64,000 nucleotides of DNA from JAHDFB01 sp965658745 (GTDB taxonomy: Bacteria > Bacteroidota > Bacteroidia > Chitinophagales > Saprospiraceae): the NCBI GenBank assembly GCA_965658745.1, contig CBFHTK010000002.1, forward strand, positions 434,001 to 498,000, given 5' to 3'. This document shows, piece after piece, positions 26,175-35,342 of this stretch (position 1 is its first letter; the number at the start of each line of letters is the position of its first letter). The notes under the pieces are model-generated. The model ran no database searches. It was not told the origin of the DNA and saw only the letters and a list, made by a program, of their open reading frames with translations. A program made the position numbers and the translations under genes.

Positions 26175-26620
26175 AAAACAGAATTTTGATTCAATAGCAA
26201 TATAGCTGCTTATTTGAGCATTGCTTTTGTTATTATTTCTGTTTAACCTTAATTTATAAGGCTATTAAGAAGTACTTAAGAGTTTAGTTGATTAACTGTG
26301 TGATCTGGCCTTTTAATGGAAAGGTAGTTTTACTTGATTAAGCTAGAAATGGAGAAGCTCTAGCTTTCGTAGTATGGGATTAACAGTTAGGAACGCACAG
26401 CTACTTTTCTCTCATTCTAGTGTTCCATTTATTATATAGCACTTCTGCTAGTCCTAAATGACTCATAAGGGGTGGGATTTACTGTATGCGAAATCGACTC
26501 TGGAAAGCCATTTCTAATCAAAACCACCAATCTCCTATGGAGTACCTTCTGAACATTGCAGCCCACCTTGACTTAGCGTCACTAGTTCTTTTTGTAGTAA
26601 TACCTTTATTTCTATCGATT
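26175..26620. other. Gene-free stretch with one doubtful small frame
   Basis: 446 bases between two leftward genes. It is AT-rich, with no tRNA, repeat or clear terminator. One plus-strand frame is listed separately. A promoter for the gene ending at 25800 should lie at its left end; none was found. Confidence 0.6.
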
Positions 26621-26632
26621 TTACTTCAATAG
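26486..26632 (+). CDS. Doubtful small ORF with a hydrophobic C-terminus
   Basis: 48 codons from ATG 26486 to TAG 26630-26632, antisense to the last 12 bases of the T9SS gene. The last 18 residues (ASLVLFVVIPLFLSILLQ) form a plausible membrane helix after a polar, Asn/His-rich start. There is no homology evidence, so this is only a possibility. Confidence 0.15.
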   Translation: MRNRLWKAISNQNHQSPMEYLLNIAAHLDLASLVLFVVIPLFLSILLQ

Positions 26633-27907
26633 TTTGAGAACAGTATTTCCAGCTTCTGTTTGAACTCTAGCGTAGTACAAGCCGTCAATTAGATCAGTTG
26701 CATCGATAGTTGTATTTGTATTGTTGACTGTTAATGTACGAAGTAGTTTGCCTTCGATGTTAAATACTTCAATCTGTGTAATAAGGGCATTATCTGAAGT
26801 CACAGTCCATTGGGAATTACTTGGATTAGGGTAAACAGATAATCCCTCAATCGCTTTAAAGAGATCTAAATCAATCACGACGTCTCCAAAAACTACATTA
26901 TCAAAATAGTATGTTTTTTCTCCTGCTGTTGCTCCATCGGTATCGAAATTGAAGAAAATGGAAGCCATGTTGTACGTCCATCCCATACTTAATCCTACCT
27001 CTAATTGCGCCGTACCCATTGCTTCGTTTGTGAAGTCAAACTCTAAGGTTTCCCATTCTCCAGCTACTGTAGTTGTTGCTTCAGTTTCGCAAGTATGTGT
27101 AGGGTCTTCTGAATCTTCTACTTTCAATCGGATAGGTATTCCAGCATCCGGTGACCACACATTCACTTTCATAACTGATTCCGTTAGTGTCAGAGGAATA
27201 TCTGTTGCAAATCCTGCGGGTGTGCCAATTGTAGTTCCAGCCCAAGCTGCAGCCTCGACTGGTTTTATTACTTGAATTACTCTGTTGATTGAATTGGTAG
27301 GATCTACTACCAGCGAGGATATATTACCACCAAAATCTGACATCGTATGATTAACGGTTAAACCCTCAAAATCTACTGGTAGATCAATCTGCGTTCCTCC
27401 AAATACTTGTTGAACATCATCAAACAAGAACGTGGAGTTTGCAGATCCATCTCCTATATTACCGAAGTCGAACATAAACACTATATTATTCATAGTTCCT
27501 GCAGTACCTGTGAAATCCCATCTGAGCGTTTCCCAAGATCCAGATAGGGTTGTGACAACATCTCTTTCTGTCTCACCAGCTCCTTCGAGCTTCATTTTGA
27601 CAACAGTCCCTGCTGGTGCTGTCGAGTAGACTTTCATTGTGATTGAATTATCAGTAGTGAAATCTAGATTGTTTGAAAGCTCTATCTTACTACCAGACCA
27701 AAGTTGTCCACCATCTCGAACGATCTGTGCGACTTTAGCACTAGTATTTCCTGAATTATTCTGGGGGTTAGCGATAACTGATGCTGTTCCACCATCAAAA
27801 TCTATGAAATCAGCTGTAGTAACTGAAGATTCGAAGTCGATGGGAAGGCTTTGAGCCAAACAAATGAATGAAAAAAGCGTAAATGTTACTAGTATAAAAT
27901 ACCTCAT
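26621..27907 (-). CDS. Secreted protein with two jelly-roll (CBM-like) domains and a T9SS sorting domain
   Basis: 428 residues from ATG 27907; earlier in-frame codons would put polar residues before a clean signal peptide (MRYFILVTFTLFSFICLAQ). Two similar ~160-residue units, about 20-180 and 185-345, both begin LP(I/V)DFE and contain SWETLRWDF / EWETLEFDF and a FDDV / FDNV ending, typical of CBM-like jelly rolls. A Por secretion tail follows (GLSVYPNPSN ... DGLYYARVQTEAGNTVLKLL), the T9SS type A sorting domain. No catalytic domain is present, so it probably binds a carbohydrate surface. Promoter not identified. Confidence 0.8.
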   Translation of the reverse strand: MRYFILVTFTLFSFICLAQSLPIDFESSVTTADFIDFDGGTASVIANPQNNSGNTSAKVAQIVRDGGQLWSGSKIELSNNLDFTTDNSITMKVYSTAPAGTVVKMKLEGAGETERDVVTTLSGSWETLRWDFTGTAGTMNNIVFMFDFGNIGDGSANSTFLFDDVQQVFGGTQIDLPVDFEGLTVNHTMSDFGGNISSLVVDPTNSINRVIQVIKPVEAAAWAGTTIGTPAGFATDIPLTLTESVMKVNVWSPDAGIPIRLKVEDSEDPTHTCETEATTTVAGEWETLEFDFTNEAMGTAQLEVGLSMGWTYNMASIFFNFDTDGATAGEKTYYFDNVVFGDVVIDLDLFKAIEGLSVYPNPSNSQWTVTSDNALITQIEVFNIEGKLLRTLTVNNTNTTIDATDLIDGLYYARVQTEAGNTVLKLLK

Positions 27908-28020
27908 AATTAATTTTGGTTTGTGATTTAGCACAAGGTCGATAATAATTACCACAGTAAAGCAGTATTTTTAGACTATCTACAAATTACTACGAATATA
28001 GTACCGAATGAAAATGTCAA

Positions 28021-31008
28021 TTAGCCTCTCAGCACAGTGAGTAGAGCTAGGACCTCTCTAATATTCTTCAATAGGATGTCTGCATGTTCCAGTTGAAATG
28101 TAATCGGAGGTTTAATTTTTATGACGTTATGATCGGGGCCATCTGTCGAAATCAATATTTTTCGAGCCAACATGTGTTCCGAAAATGCGTGGGCAAAATC
28201 AGCATCAGGATTTCCAGCCTCATCTAAGAATTCGATTCCTAAAAACAAGCCATGCCCGCGGACGTCAGCAATGATCGGAAAATCGCTACAGATATGTTCT
28301 AGACTTCGTTTTAAGTAAGTACCAACCAACCATGCATTTTGCTGTAACTTCTTATTTTCAATTTCGTCGATTACTGCTTTTCCAACTATGGCGGAAACTG
28401 GGTTGCCCCCAAAAGTATTAAAGTACTCCATTCCGTTGTCAAATGCATAAGCGATCTCTTCAGTACAAATGACCGCACCCATCGGATGTCCATTACCTAT
28501 CGGTTTTCCTAACACCACTATATCGGGAATCACATCCTGAAGTTCAAAAGCCCAAAAATACTTTCCAGTACGTCCAAATCCAACTTGTACTTCATCCGCT
28601 ATGCACACACCTCCCTGTGCTCTCACAGCTTTATAAACAGCTTGCAAGTAACCTTCTGGTAAGACAATTTGGCCACCGCAACTCAAAATGCTCTCATGAA
28701 TAAAGCCAGCAAGTTCGACTCCTTGCAGGGATAAATCTTTAATGTACTTTACAGCGTGATCAACGTAGTCTTTTTGGGAATTATCCCCCATAAATTGACC
28801 TCGCAAGCTATCAGGTAAAGGAAGCAGATAGGTATTCTCTGGTTTTCCTGAACCTCCCGTCGAATCAAATTTATAAGAACTCACATCTATAACTCTTCCT
28901 GTATTTCCATGATATCCGACTTCCACTGCAAGAATATTTTTACGCTTACTATAGGTCTCTGCCATTCGCAAAGCAAGTTCGTTCGCTTCGCTTCCTGAAT
29001 TTGTGAAATGAACAACGCTCAACTTTTTTGGAAAAGTCGCAAGCAACTTATCTGCGTAATCAACAATATGACTACTGAGATAACGCGTGTTAGTGTTGAG
29101 ATATGCAAGTTGACGCTGAGCTGGATATACGATATTATAATTCTCATGTCCCACATGAGCTACATTATTTACGGTGTCAAGGTAGGTTTGACCTTGATTG
29201 TCGACAAGATAACAGCCTTTCCCTCGCTTAATCCATAAGGGATCTTTGTAAGATAGGCTAAGTCCATATCCAAGATGTTTTTTCCTCTTTTCTAAGATGT
29301 CTTTTTTTTTAAGTTCTGCAGATTGAGAACGTAGTTGAGGAAAAAGTTTGGCTGGATCTGGGCAAATCTTAGACATGAAATGCCATTGATCTGGTCTAGC
29401 AACTCCATCAAAATTGACACCTTTACCAAGGAGATCAAGAATAACTTGAAGATGAAGGTGAGGTACCCAATGACCATTCTCGTCATAGTTTCCTAGCCAA
29501 CCGATAGTTGCACCTTTTTTAATTTTATCTCCAATTTGGTGTTTAGTAAAGCTTTCTGAACTTAAGTGTCCAAAGAGTAGATAGAAGCTGCCTTGTGGAT
29601 AAGTATATTCTACAATAATTACTGTGCCATAGTCTTTGTGGGCATCCGTTTTGCGAATCAGAGCAATTTCTCCATCCCAAGGAGATGAGATTTTAGTTTC
29701 GGCAGGTTCCCAAATATCGACACCCATGTGTTTTGTCCGATGTCTTTTTGTACCAAAACTAGTTTGTGCAAAAGCTTCTGTAACATATAAATTACGAACT
29801 TCACCGTATCCACCTATAATGAAATTGTCTTGATATCTATTTTGGAAGCGGGAAACGGCGGTGGCGAATTCATCTTCGTAGTAAGGATGATCTTCGTGCG
29901 GTGTATGCTCGCTTTCCAGACCTAAATCAATTTCTGTACAATTTGATTTGAGTAATTCAGGAAAAAGTGAACTTAAATCACATGGGTTCTTTTGAGCCCA
30001 ATCGCTCCACTTGTTAAATTCTTCAGCTTCAAGTTTAGCAGCATTTATGATTATACTAGTAACAAGCGATTCTCCAAGCTCGCGCAGTTTGAGTAGCGTG
30101 CCCATAGAAGATCTGTAGTGAATCGAGAGATATTGGTTGTCTGGATTCTCTTCTTGTGCTATTCTGGATTGGGTTACGCTAATGACAAGTCTTATACCTA
30201 TCAGGCTGTAAAGTGCCTTGCATTCGGAAATAGATAGTGGTATGATATTGTTGTACTCTGACACCATCAAATCAATAACCTTTATATAGTCGGTTTCTCG
30301 CTGGAGCATGTAAGAAATAGCAATCGCTAAGTTGTTGATCTGAGAAGTTAAACAAGCATCTCCGTAGTCAATTGCCAGAATTACTTTTGGTTGATAGTTT
30401 TCACTTCGATAAAGTAGGTTGAATTCATTTAGGTCATTGTGAATAATGGACTTAGGCAATTTGTCGATTTCATTTTTTCTTAATCGAAATCCTTTTAGGA
30501 AGAACTTGACGAGATCTTGTTCGTCATCAGAAAACATATCCAAATGAGATTCCGTCCATGTTCCTTGATCGTTGTTCCATTTAAAAGAACGGCTTGCATA
30601 AGTATGTTTGAAGTCCTTCAAAGCAAGAATATTATCAGCCGCTAGTCTGGCCAAACTAGTCATTACTGAAGGAGTAAAAAACGGTAAATCTGCTAGGATT
30701 TTGCCCTCTTGCCATGTTAGCAGTCGTACACGAAAGGTTTTGTATTTCCCATGGTAGGCATTTGAAATAGTAGGTATCAGCTGTGGTGCTTGAGTATTTG
30801 TGTTTTCAAGTTGCATAAATAATGCAACTTGAAATTCCCATTCTTGCTGATTCCATTCACTTTCGTTGATAATCTTAAGCACATATTTTGCGCCTTCTTT
30901 GGTTGTAACTTTGAAATTAATCTCTGTGTAACCTTGCAATGGCTCACATAGGCCATCAAGATTGTACAATGCTTTCAAACAATCTACAGCAAACTTAGAT
31001 GATAACAC
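28021..31008 (-). CDS. Three-domain fusion: APH-type kinase, M23 peptidase, class-III aminotransferase
   Basis: 995 residues from GTG 31008, forced because the preceding in-frame stop is at 31035-31033 with no ATG between. Residues ~1-330 are an APH/ChoK kinase-like domain with HNDLNEFN and IDYGD, the catalytic loop and metal motif. Residues ~400-545 are an M23/LytM-like domain (TKHMGVDIWEP, HLSSES, WVPHLHLQV). Residues ~570-995 are a class-III PLP aminotransferase (GSEANELALRMAE, ADEVQVGFGRTGKYFW, GKPIGNGHPMG with the PLP lysine). The order matches known long bacterial proteins of uncertain role. A kinase that phosphorylates an aminoalcohol followed by an aminotransferase or phospholyase, as in AGXT2L1/ethanolamine-phosphate lyases, is a reasonable guess; the peptidase-like part may bind wall. 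Five bases separate it from the glycosyltransferase. Confidence 0.85.
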   Translation of the reverse strand: MLSSKFAVDCLKALYNLDGLCEPLQGYTEINFKVTTKEGAKYVLKIINESEWNQQEWEFQVALFMQLENTNTQAPQLIPTISNAYHGKYKTFRVRLLTWQEGKILADLPFFTPSVMTSLARLAADNILALKDFKHTYASRSFKWNNDQGTWTESHLDMFSDDEQDLVKFFLKGFRLRKNEIDKLPKSIIHNDLNEFNLLYRSENYQPKVILAIDYGDACLTSQINNLAIAISYMLQRETDYIKVIDLMVSEYNNIIPLSISECKALYSLIGIRLVISVTQSRIAQEENPDNQYLSIHYRSSMGTLLKLRELGESLVTSIIINAAKLEAEEFNKWSDWAQKNPCDLSSLFPELLKSNCTEIDLGLESEHTPHEDHPYYEDEFATAVSRFQNRYQDNFIIGGYGEVRNLYVTEAFAQTSFGTKRHRTKHMGVDIWEPAETKISSPWDGEIALIRKTDAHKDYGTVIIVEYTYPQGSFYLLFGHLSSESFTKHQIGDKIKKGATIGWLGNYDENGHWVPHLHLQVILDLLGKGVNFDGVARPDQWHFMSKICPDPAKLFPQLRSQSAELKKKDILEKRKKHLGYGLSLSYKDPLWIKRGKGCYLVDNQGQTYLDTVNNVAHVGHENYNIVYPAQRQLAYLNTNTRYLSSHIVDYADKLLATFPKKLSVVHFTNSGSEANELALRMAETYSKRKNILAVEVGYHGNTGRVIDVSSYKFDSTGGSGKPENTYLLPLPDSLRGQFMGDNSQKDYVDHAVKYIKDLSLQGVELAGFIHESILSCGGQIVLPEGYLQAVYKAVRAQGGVCIADEVQVGFGRTGKYFWAFELQDVIPDIVVLGKPIGNGHPMGAVICTEEIAYAFDNGMEYFNTFGGNPVSAIVGKAVIDEIENKKLQQNAWLVGTYLKRSLEHICSDFPIIADVRGHGLFLGIEFLDEAGNPDADFAHAFSEHMLARKILISTDGPDHNVIKIKPPITFQLEHADILLKNIREVLALLTVLRG

Positions 31009-31013
31009 GTTGA

Positions 31014-31745
31014 TTAATCTTTTGCGTATGAGTTAAAAAAGCTTTTGAAACGCATGGAAAGAACTCCGAAGACTGCTTCTTTGATGATGCCGCTAGACAT
31101 CTTACTAGTGCCTTCAATTCGATCTGCAAATACGATAGGAACTTCCTTGATTTTGAATCCAAGGGTTTTTGCGGCATATTTCATTTCTATTTGGAAGGCA
31201 TAACCAATGAATTTGATTTTATCCAATTCAATAGTTTCCAGCACTTTCCTTGAGTAACAAACGAATCCTGCAGTGGGATCTTTTACTAGCATCCAAGTAA
31301 TGGCTTGAACATAATAGGAAGCACCTTTGCTTAATATCAGCCGGTCCATCGGCCAGTTTTCAGTACCTCCGCCCTTTATATAACGAGACCCTACACTAAG
31401 ATTCGCACCATTTTGACAAGCTTCTACTAATCTAGGCAGATCTTTGGGGTTGTGGCTAAAGTCGGCATCCATTTCACATATGAAATCATAATTGTGTTTT
31501 AAACCAAATTTGAACCCACTTATATAGGCAGTACCTAGTCCAAGTTTACCTGCTCTTTCCAATAGGTGTAGACTATCAGGATAGGATTCTTGTAGTTTTT
31601 TTACAGCGTTTCCGGTTCCGTCAGGAGAGCCATCATCTACTATAAGCACATGAAAGGGCATGGACAAGTCGAAGACAGCCTGGATAATAGAGTTTATATT
31701 CTCTATTTCATTGTAGGTTGGAATTATGACAAGGTTCTTCGACAA
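31014..31745 (-). CDS. Polyprenol monophosphomannose synthase-like glycosyltransferase (GT2)
   Basis: 243 residues starting at TTG 31745; a stop precedes it by one codon, so no earlier start exists. GT2 features: VIIPTYNEIENINSII, VDDGSPDGTGNAV, the metal-binding ICEMDADFSHNP, and a C-terminal section (FVCYSRKVLETIELDKIKFIGYAFQIEMKY) typical of dolichol/polyprenol-phosphate mannose synthases. It has no C-terminal transmembrane extension. It should transfer mannose or glucose from a nucleotide sugar to polyprenol phosphate at the inner membrane. The next gene is the kinase/M23/aminotransferase fusion five bases on, so they form an operon, which hints that both work on an envelope glycoconjugate. 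Confidence 0.88.
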   Translation of the reverse strand: MSKNLVIIPTYNEIENINSIIQAVFDLSMPFHVLIVDDGSPDGTGNAVKKLQESYPDSLHLLERAGKLGLGTAYISGFKFGLKHNYDFICEMDADFSHNPKDLPRLVEACQNGANLSVGSRYIKGGGTENWPMDRLILSKGASYYVQAITWMLVKDPTAGFVCYSRKVLETIELDKIKFIGYAFQIEMKYAAKTLGFKIKEVPIVFADRIEGTSKMSSGIIKEAVFGVLSMRFKSFFNSYAKD

Positions 31746-31969
31746 CTCTTAATGTTTTTCGTTACATTATGTACCTAAGGTTTCAGATTGATAACGTATA
31801 AGTAATTATTCACATATATCGCCAAAAATAGAAATTAATACGAATTTAATTTACAAAGTACAAAGAATAAGCTAAAATAGAGATTTGAATTGAATTAGCC
31901 CTGACAAATGCTTGGTTCACTGACATTAGAAAGTGCTTCCAGTTCTACAATATATTAAAGGAGAGAACT

Positions 31970-32782
31970 CTAGCTGGCAGAAATTAATCGTTTTGATTGA
32001 ACTATTGCCTGAGCAAAAAAATCATACAAAATTTGAACATGATCTGTTTGTTTATGGGAGTGTAGTTCTGAATGAGGAAAGACAGCAGCCAACCATTCGG
32101 CTGAGTGCCATTTGCCAAATGGCAATTTTTCCATGTCAGAAAGTTTTGTGCTGCCTTCTTTTAACCAGTGGCTCACGTAAAAATAGGGCTCATCAACATA
32201 CTGATCAGGAATCCTGAGGCCGATACTTATTGACTTGTCATCTTCACCATTAGAATTCTGAAATGGGATATAGGTAGAATGATCGAAATGGTGCGGCCAT
32301 ATCCTGAGACTACTAGCACTTTCGTATTGCTTCTGAAAAATGCCAATTACTTCGTACGCCTTATTTTGAAGATATGCGAAATGAGATGCACTCGCCTTAT
32401 CAATTTTGAAATCCGTCGTGTCTAAGTCAATATATGAAGGTAGTTCATAATGTAATTCTTCTTTGTACTTTGAAAGATCTAGATTAATTGCATTCAGACC
32501 TATGTTAATTTCTTCATTTAGTTCCTCCTTTGTTTTGATTTTCGGCATGTCTATCTGATACGCTTCTTTGTCATGTAGATTAAAATAAATCTTGAGATTA
32601 TTGCAATCGATTGAAATATTTGGAGCACCTGGCATATTCACGGTTTGGCTCATAAATCTATCCTCAATTGGATTCCATTTGAAATTCGTATGGGAATCGT
32701 CTGATTCATGCGGTAGATATGAATTACTAAAGAAAGCGATGAGTTGCACTGCATGGTGAATACGTTGAATTGAGCTTTTCAT
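31970..32782 (-). CDS. Conserved hypothetical, DUF5996-like, coupled to mscS
   Basis: 270 residues from ATG 32782; a longer reading overlaps mscS by 38 bases and is less likely because the mscS stop is followed after a single base by this ATG. The protein is cytoplasmic and hydrophilic, with aromatic- and His-rich motifs: RIWPHHFDHSTYIPF, ISIGLRIPDQYVDEPYFYV, GKWHSAEWLAAV and LHSHKQTDHVQIL. Weak pattern likeness to DUF5996 proteins (a strand ending WPHHFD) is noted, but this was not verified. Function unknown. Tight coupling with mscS suggests co-expression. Confidence 0.7.
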   Translation of the reverse strand: MKSSIQRIHHAVQLIAFFSNSYLPHESDDSHTNFKWNPIEDRFMSQTVNMPGAPNISIDCNNLKIYFNLHDKEAYQIDMPKIKTKEELNEEINIGLNAINLDLSKYKEELHYELPSYIDLDTTDFKIDKASASHFAYLQNKAYEVIGIFQKQYESASSLRIWPHHFDHSTYIPFQNSNGEDDKSISIGLRIPDQYVDEPYFYVSHWLKEGSTKLSDMEKLPFGKWHSAEWLAAVFPHSELHSHKQTDHVQILYDFFAQAIVQSKRLISAS

Positions 32783-32783
32783 T

Positions 32784-33701
32784 TTAAGCAGTTTTGGGTT
32801 TGTCATTATTGCTTTCATCACGATCCTTGTTCTGTGGTTTGATTGATAGATTGCTATTTTTGTAGTTTTTTAATTCTAAAATGTCACCTGGTAAGTTGAA
32901 GCCAGCGGCAGTCAATGCATTGAGCGAAAGAGCAACAGCATGATTGTGCGTAACTAGTGGTGATTCGCTAGGGTCAAAAGTATCAACCCAATAACGAACT
33001 TTTAAATTAATGGTCGATGGAGATAGTTCGGAGACAACTACATGTGATGCTTTGTCATCTTTGATTACCCCAGGTAGAGAATTTACAGCTTCCAATAAAA
33101 TGCGTATTGCCTTATCTATATCAGACTCAAAGTCAAGTCTAATGGTAAAGTCTTTCCTCATAGAACCATCAATCGTCTGATTGAATAATGGATTGTTTAG
33201 GATCTGGCCATTAGGAATATAGACATCTTTTCCATCGAAAGTCTTAATCTGTGTGTCTCGTAAATTCAATCCTATAATGGTTCCTGTGATTCCCAGTGTT
33301 TCAATAACATCACCCAATCTGAATGGACGCTTGAAAGCCATGATGATTCCAGCTAGGAAATTTTCACCAATATCTTTAAATGCAAAGCCTATGACAAATG
33401 CAGATACACCTGCAACACCTAGAATGGATCCGACAACTCCTGATTTTCCTACAATTGCCAGAAAAAATAGAATTCCTACCGTAATATTTGTAACTCGAAA
33501 AAATCGGTTAATGAAATCTCCAAGTAGCGGATCGTCAATTTTTTTGTGAATGAGTTTCATGCTTCTTTTTCTGATTAATCTCAGAAGGATTTCAAGCACT
33601 ATGAAGACGAGAATTGCTACCACAAGTTTCGGCAGCAAGCCAATTAACACATCATAGTATTTACTTATCTCATTTTGTAAATCTTTAATAATTTCGCTCA
33701 T
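32784..33701 (-). CDS. mscS: Small-conductance mechanosensitive channel MscS
   Basis: 305 residues from ATG 33701; a 29-codon upstream extension is AT-rich junk. There are three membrane helices near residues 20-42 (LLPKLVVAILVFIVLEILL), 65-85 and 90-115, the last (GVAGVSAFVIGFAFKDIGENF) rich in Gly and Ala as in the pore-lining TM3. The MscS beta domain follows (PFRLGDVIETLGITGTIIG, YIPNGQILNNPLFNQT), then the C-terminal cage. It opens under membrane tension to release solutes on hypo-osmotic shock. The next gene begins one base after its stop. Confidence 0.93.
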   Translation of the reverse strand: MSEIIKDLQNEISKYYDVLIGLLPKLVVAILVFIVLEILLRLIRKRSMKLIHKKIDDPLLGDFINRFFRVTNITVGILFFLAIVGKSGVVGSILGVAGVSAFVIGFAFKDIGENFLAGIIMAFKRPFRLGDVIETLGITGTIIGLNLRDTQIKTFDGKDVYIPNGQILNNPLFNQTIDGSMRKDFTIRLDFESDIDKAIRILLEAVNSLPGVIKDDKASHVVVSELSPSTINLKVRYWVDTFDPSESPLVTHNHAVALSLNALTAAGFNLPGDILELKNYKNSNLSIKPQNKDRDESNNDKPKTA

Positions 33702-33769
33702 GATCTTATTAATTTTTTTGTTTGATTTTAGTTTGGAAGACGAAGATATGTTCAATAAAATTAATACAC

Positions 33770-33777
33770 TACTTTTG
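33770..33777 (+). promoter_or_regulatory. Candidate -7 box for holA
   Basis: TACTTTTG matches TAnnTTTG, 49 bases before the holA ATG. No well-spaced -33 TTTG was found. It lies in the divergent spacer with mscS. Confidence 0.4.
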
Positions 33778-33825
33778 CACAGGAACATCGCTTTTATGCA
33801 TTAAATACCTAAAGACAATTCGAAG

Positions 33826-34821
33826 ATGCAAAAAATCCTTGCAGATCTTAAGGCTGGTAAAATTGCTCCAGTTTACTTCTTACATGGAGGAGAACCGTAT
33901 TTCATTGATAAGATAAGTGATTTTATTGAGGATAAGCTACTCAATGAAGGTGAAAAGGCATTTAATCAAATGGTGCTCTATGGTAAAGAAATTCAAGCGC
34001 AACAAGTTATAGATGCTTGCATGCAGTTTCCTATGATGGCTTCTCATCGAGTAGTTATTGTCAAAGAAGCCCAAGAAATGAGAAGTTTGAAGGATCTAGA
34101 GGGATACATTGAGAAGCCTTCTCCTACTACAATCCTGTGTATTTGTTACAAACATAAAAAGCTTGATTCACGAACTAAATTTGGTAAGGCGATTGCAAAA
34201 AATGCGGTACTTTTCGAATCCAAGAAAATGTATGATAATCAACTTCCTGGATATGTGAGTTCAACGATAAAAGCTAGAAAAAGACTGATTGATGCCCAGT
34301 CCGCCAACTTAATTGCGGAGTATATTGGCTCGGATTTGTCCACCTTGCACAATGAGCTTGAAAAGCTTTACTTGGCTATTCCCTCAGGTGGCTCGATTAC
34401 AATGGATGTAGTCCAAAAGCAAATAGGAATTAGTAAGGACTACAACGTGTTTGAATTGCAATCAGCGATTGCTGCACGCAATTCCATAAAGGCTTTTCGA
34501 ATTGCCATGTATTTTCAAGATAATCCGAAGAAGAATCCAATGATTAAGGTAGTGGCCACACTTTATCGTTTTTTTAGTAAGGTATGGGTCGTGGCCCAAA
34601 ATGGTGGGATGAATGATCAAGTGTTGGGCAAACAAATTGGTGTCTACAATAGCTTCTTCATGAAGGAGTATCGCTTGGCTGCTCGAAATTACTCTGCATA
34701 TAATATTGAAGCAATTTTTCAAGTGCTCAAAGAATATGATTTAAAATCCAAAGGAGTAGATAACAGAAGCTTTCCTGATAATCAATTAATGGTGGAACTT
34801 GTAGCACGTGTAATGGGATAA
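33826..34821 (+). CDS. holA: DNA polymerase III subunit delta
   Basis: 331 residues, the normal size. HolA is the clamp-loader subunit that opens the beta sliding clamp. The start APVYFLHGGEPYFIDKIS is the classical N-terminal segment, followed by the P-loop-less AAA-like domain (PTTILCICYKHKKLDSRTKFGKA) and the helical C-terminal collar (KNPMIKVVATLYRFFSKVW). Its stop TAA directly abuts the stop of a convergent membrane-protein gene with no base between. Confidence 0.93.
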   Translation: MQKILADLKAGKIAPVYFLHGGEPYFIDKISDFIEDKLLNEGEKAFNQMVLYGKEIQAQQVIDACMQFPMMASHRVVIVKEAQEMRSLKDLEGYIEKPSPTTILCICYKHKKLDSRTKFGKAIAKNAVLFESKKMYDNQLPGYVSSTIKARKRLIDAQSANLIAEYIGSDLSTLHNELEKLYLAIPSGGSITMDVVQKQIGISKDYNVFELQSAIAARNSIKAFRIAMYFQDNPKKNPMIKVVATLYRFFSKVWVVAQNGGMNDQVLGKQIGVYNSFFMKEYRLAARNYSAYNIEAIFQVLKEYDLKSKGVDNRSFPDNQLMVELVARVMG

Positions 34822-35250
34822 TTAACTTTCTGGTTCTACTAAAGTTTTCATCGCTACAAAATATCCAAATAGTGCCATTGGAATATAGGAAAGAAATAGA
34901 TCAACAACGGCAAACCAAGTGGGGTGTGGTATATTTTGGAGATTAAAAACTCCCAAGATAAGAAATACTAGTCCAGTTCCTATTGCAAACAGTTTTTGCT
35001 TCCCACTTACTAGTCTGCAAATAAAATATGAAGCTACAAATGTACCTAAGGCATGAGCTAATAGCGGAAAAATAAAATGCATACTTGTGAATTTATCCGC
35101 ATTTTCAATAAAGCTTTGAGGATCAGAAAGTTCAACTCCTTCCGGTGCAGGGATGATCTTCATACCCATTATTAGGGTCGCCATATTGACCATATTACCA
35201 AAAATAAACCCACCAATGGAAACTAATATATTTTTTAAAATTGGATTCAT
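34822..35250 (-). CDS. Four-helix membrane protein, unknown
   Basis: 142 residues from ATG 35250, preferred to an earlier frame start with a poor N-terminus. It has about four membrane helices: ILVSIGGFIFGNMVNMATLI, FIFPLLAHALGTFVASYFI, LFAIGTGLVFLILGVFNL and LFLSYIPMALFGYFVAM. The family is common in Bacteroidota as an uncharacterised small inner-membrane protein. Its stop codon abuts the holA stop, so the two are tightly packed and convergent. Confidence 0.7.
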   Translation of the reverse strand: MNPILKNILVSIGGFIFGNMVNMATLIMGMKIIPAPEGVELSDPQSFIENADKFTSMHFIFPLLAHALGTFVASYFICRLVSGKQKLFAIGTGLVFLILGVFNLQNIPHPTWFAVVDLFLSYIPMALFGYFVAMKTLVEPES

Positions 35251-35342
35251 GAGTAAGATGATTTTGCGATAAAAGTACAAAAATTATCTGCCAAATCGAT
35301 TAGGTTTTGATTGATCGAAATCCCACAATAGTACTGCTATTC

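Noticed and set aside
29595..29604. TGTGGATAA, reverse DnaA box
   Set aside because: Single, inside a coding sequence, no cluster.
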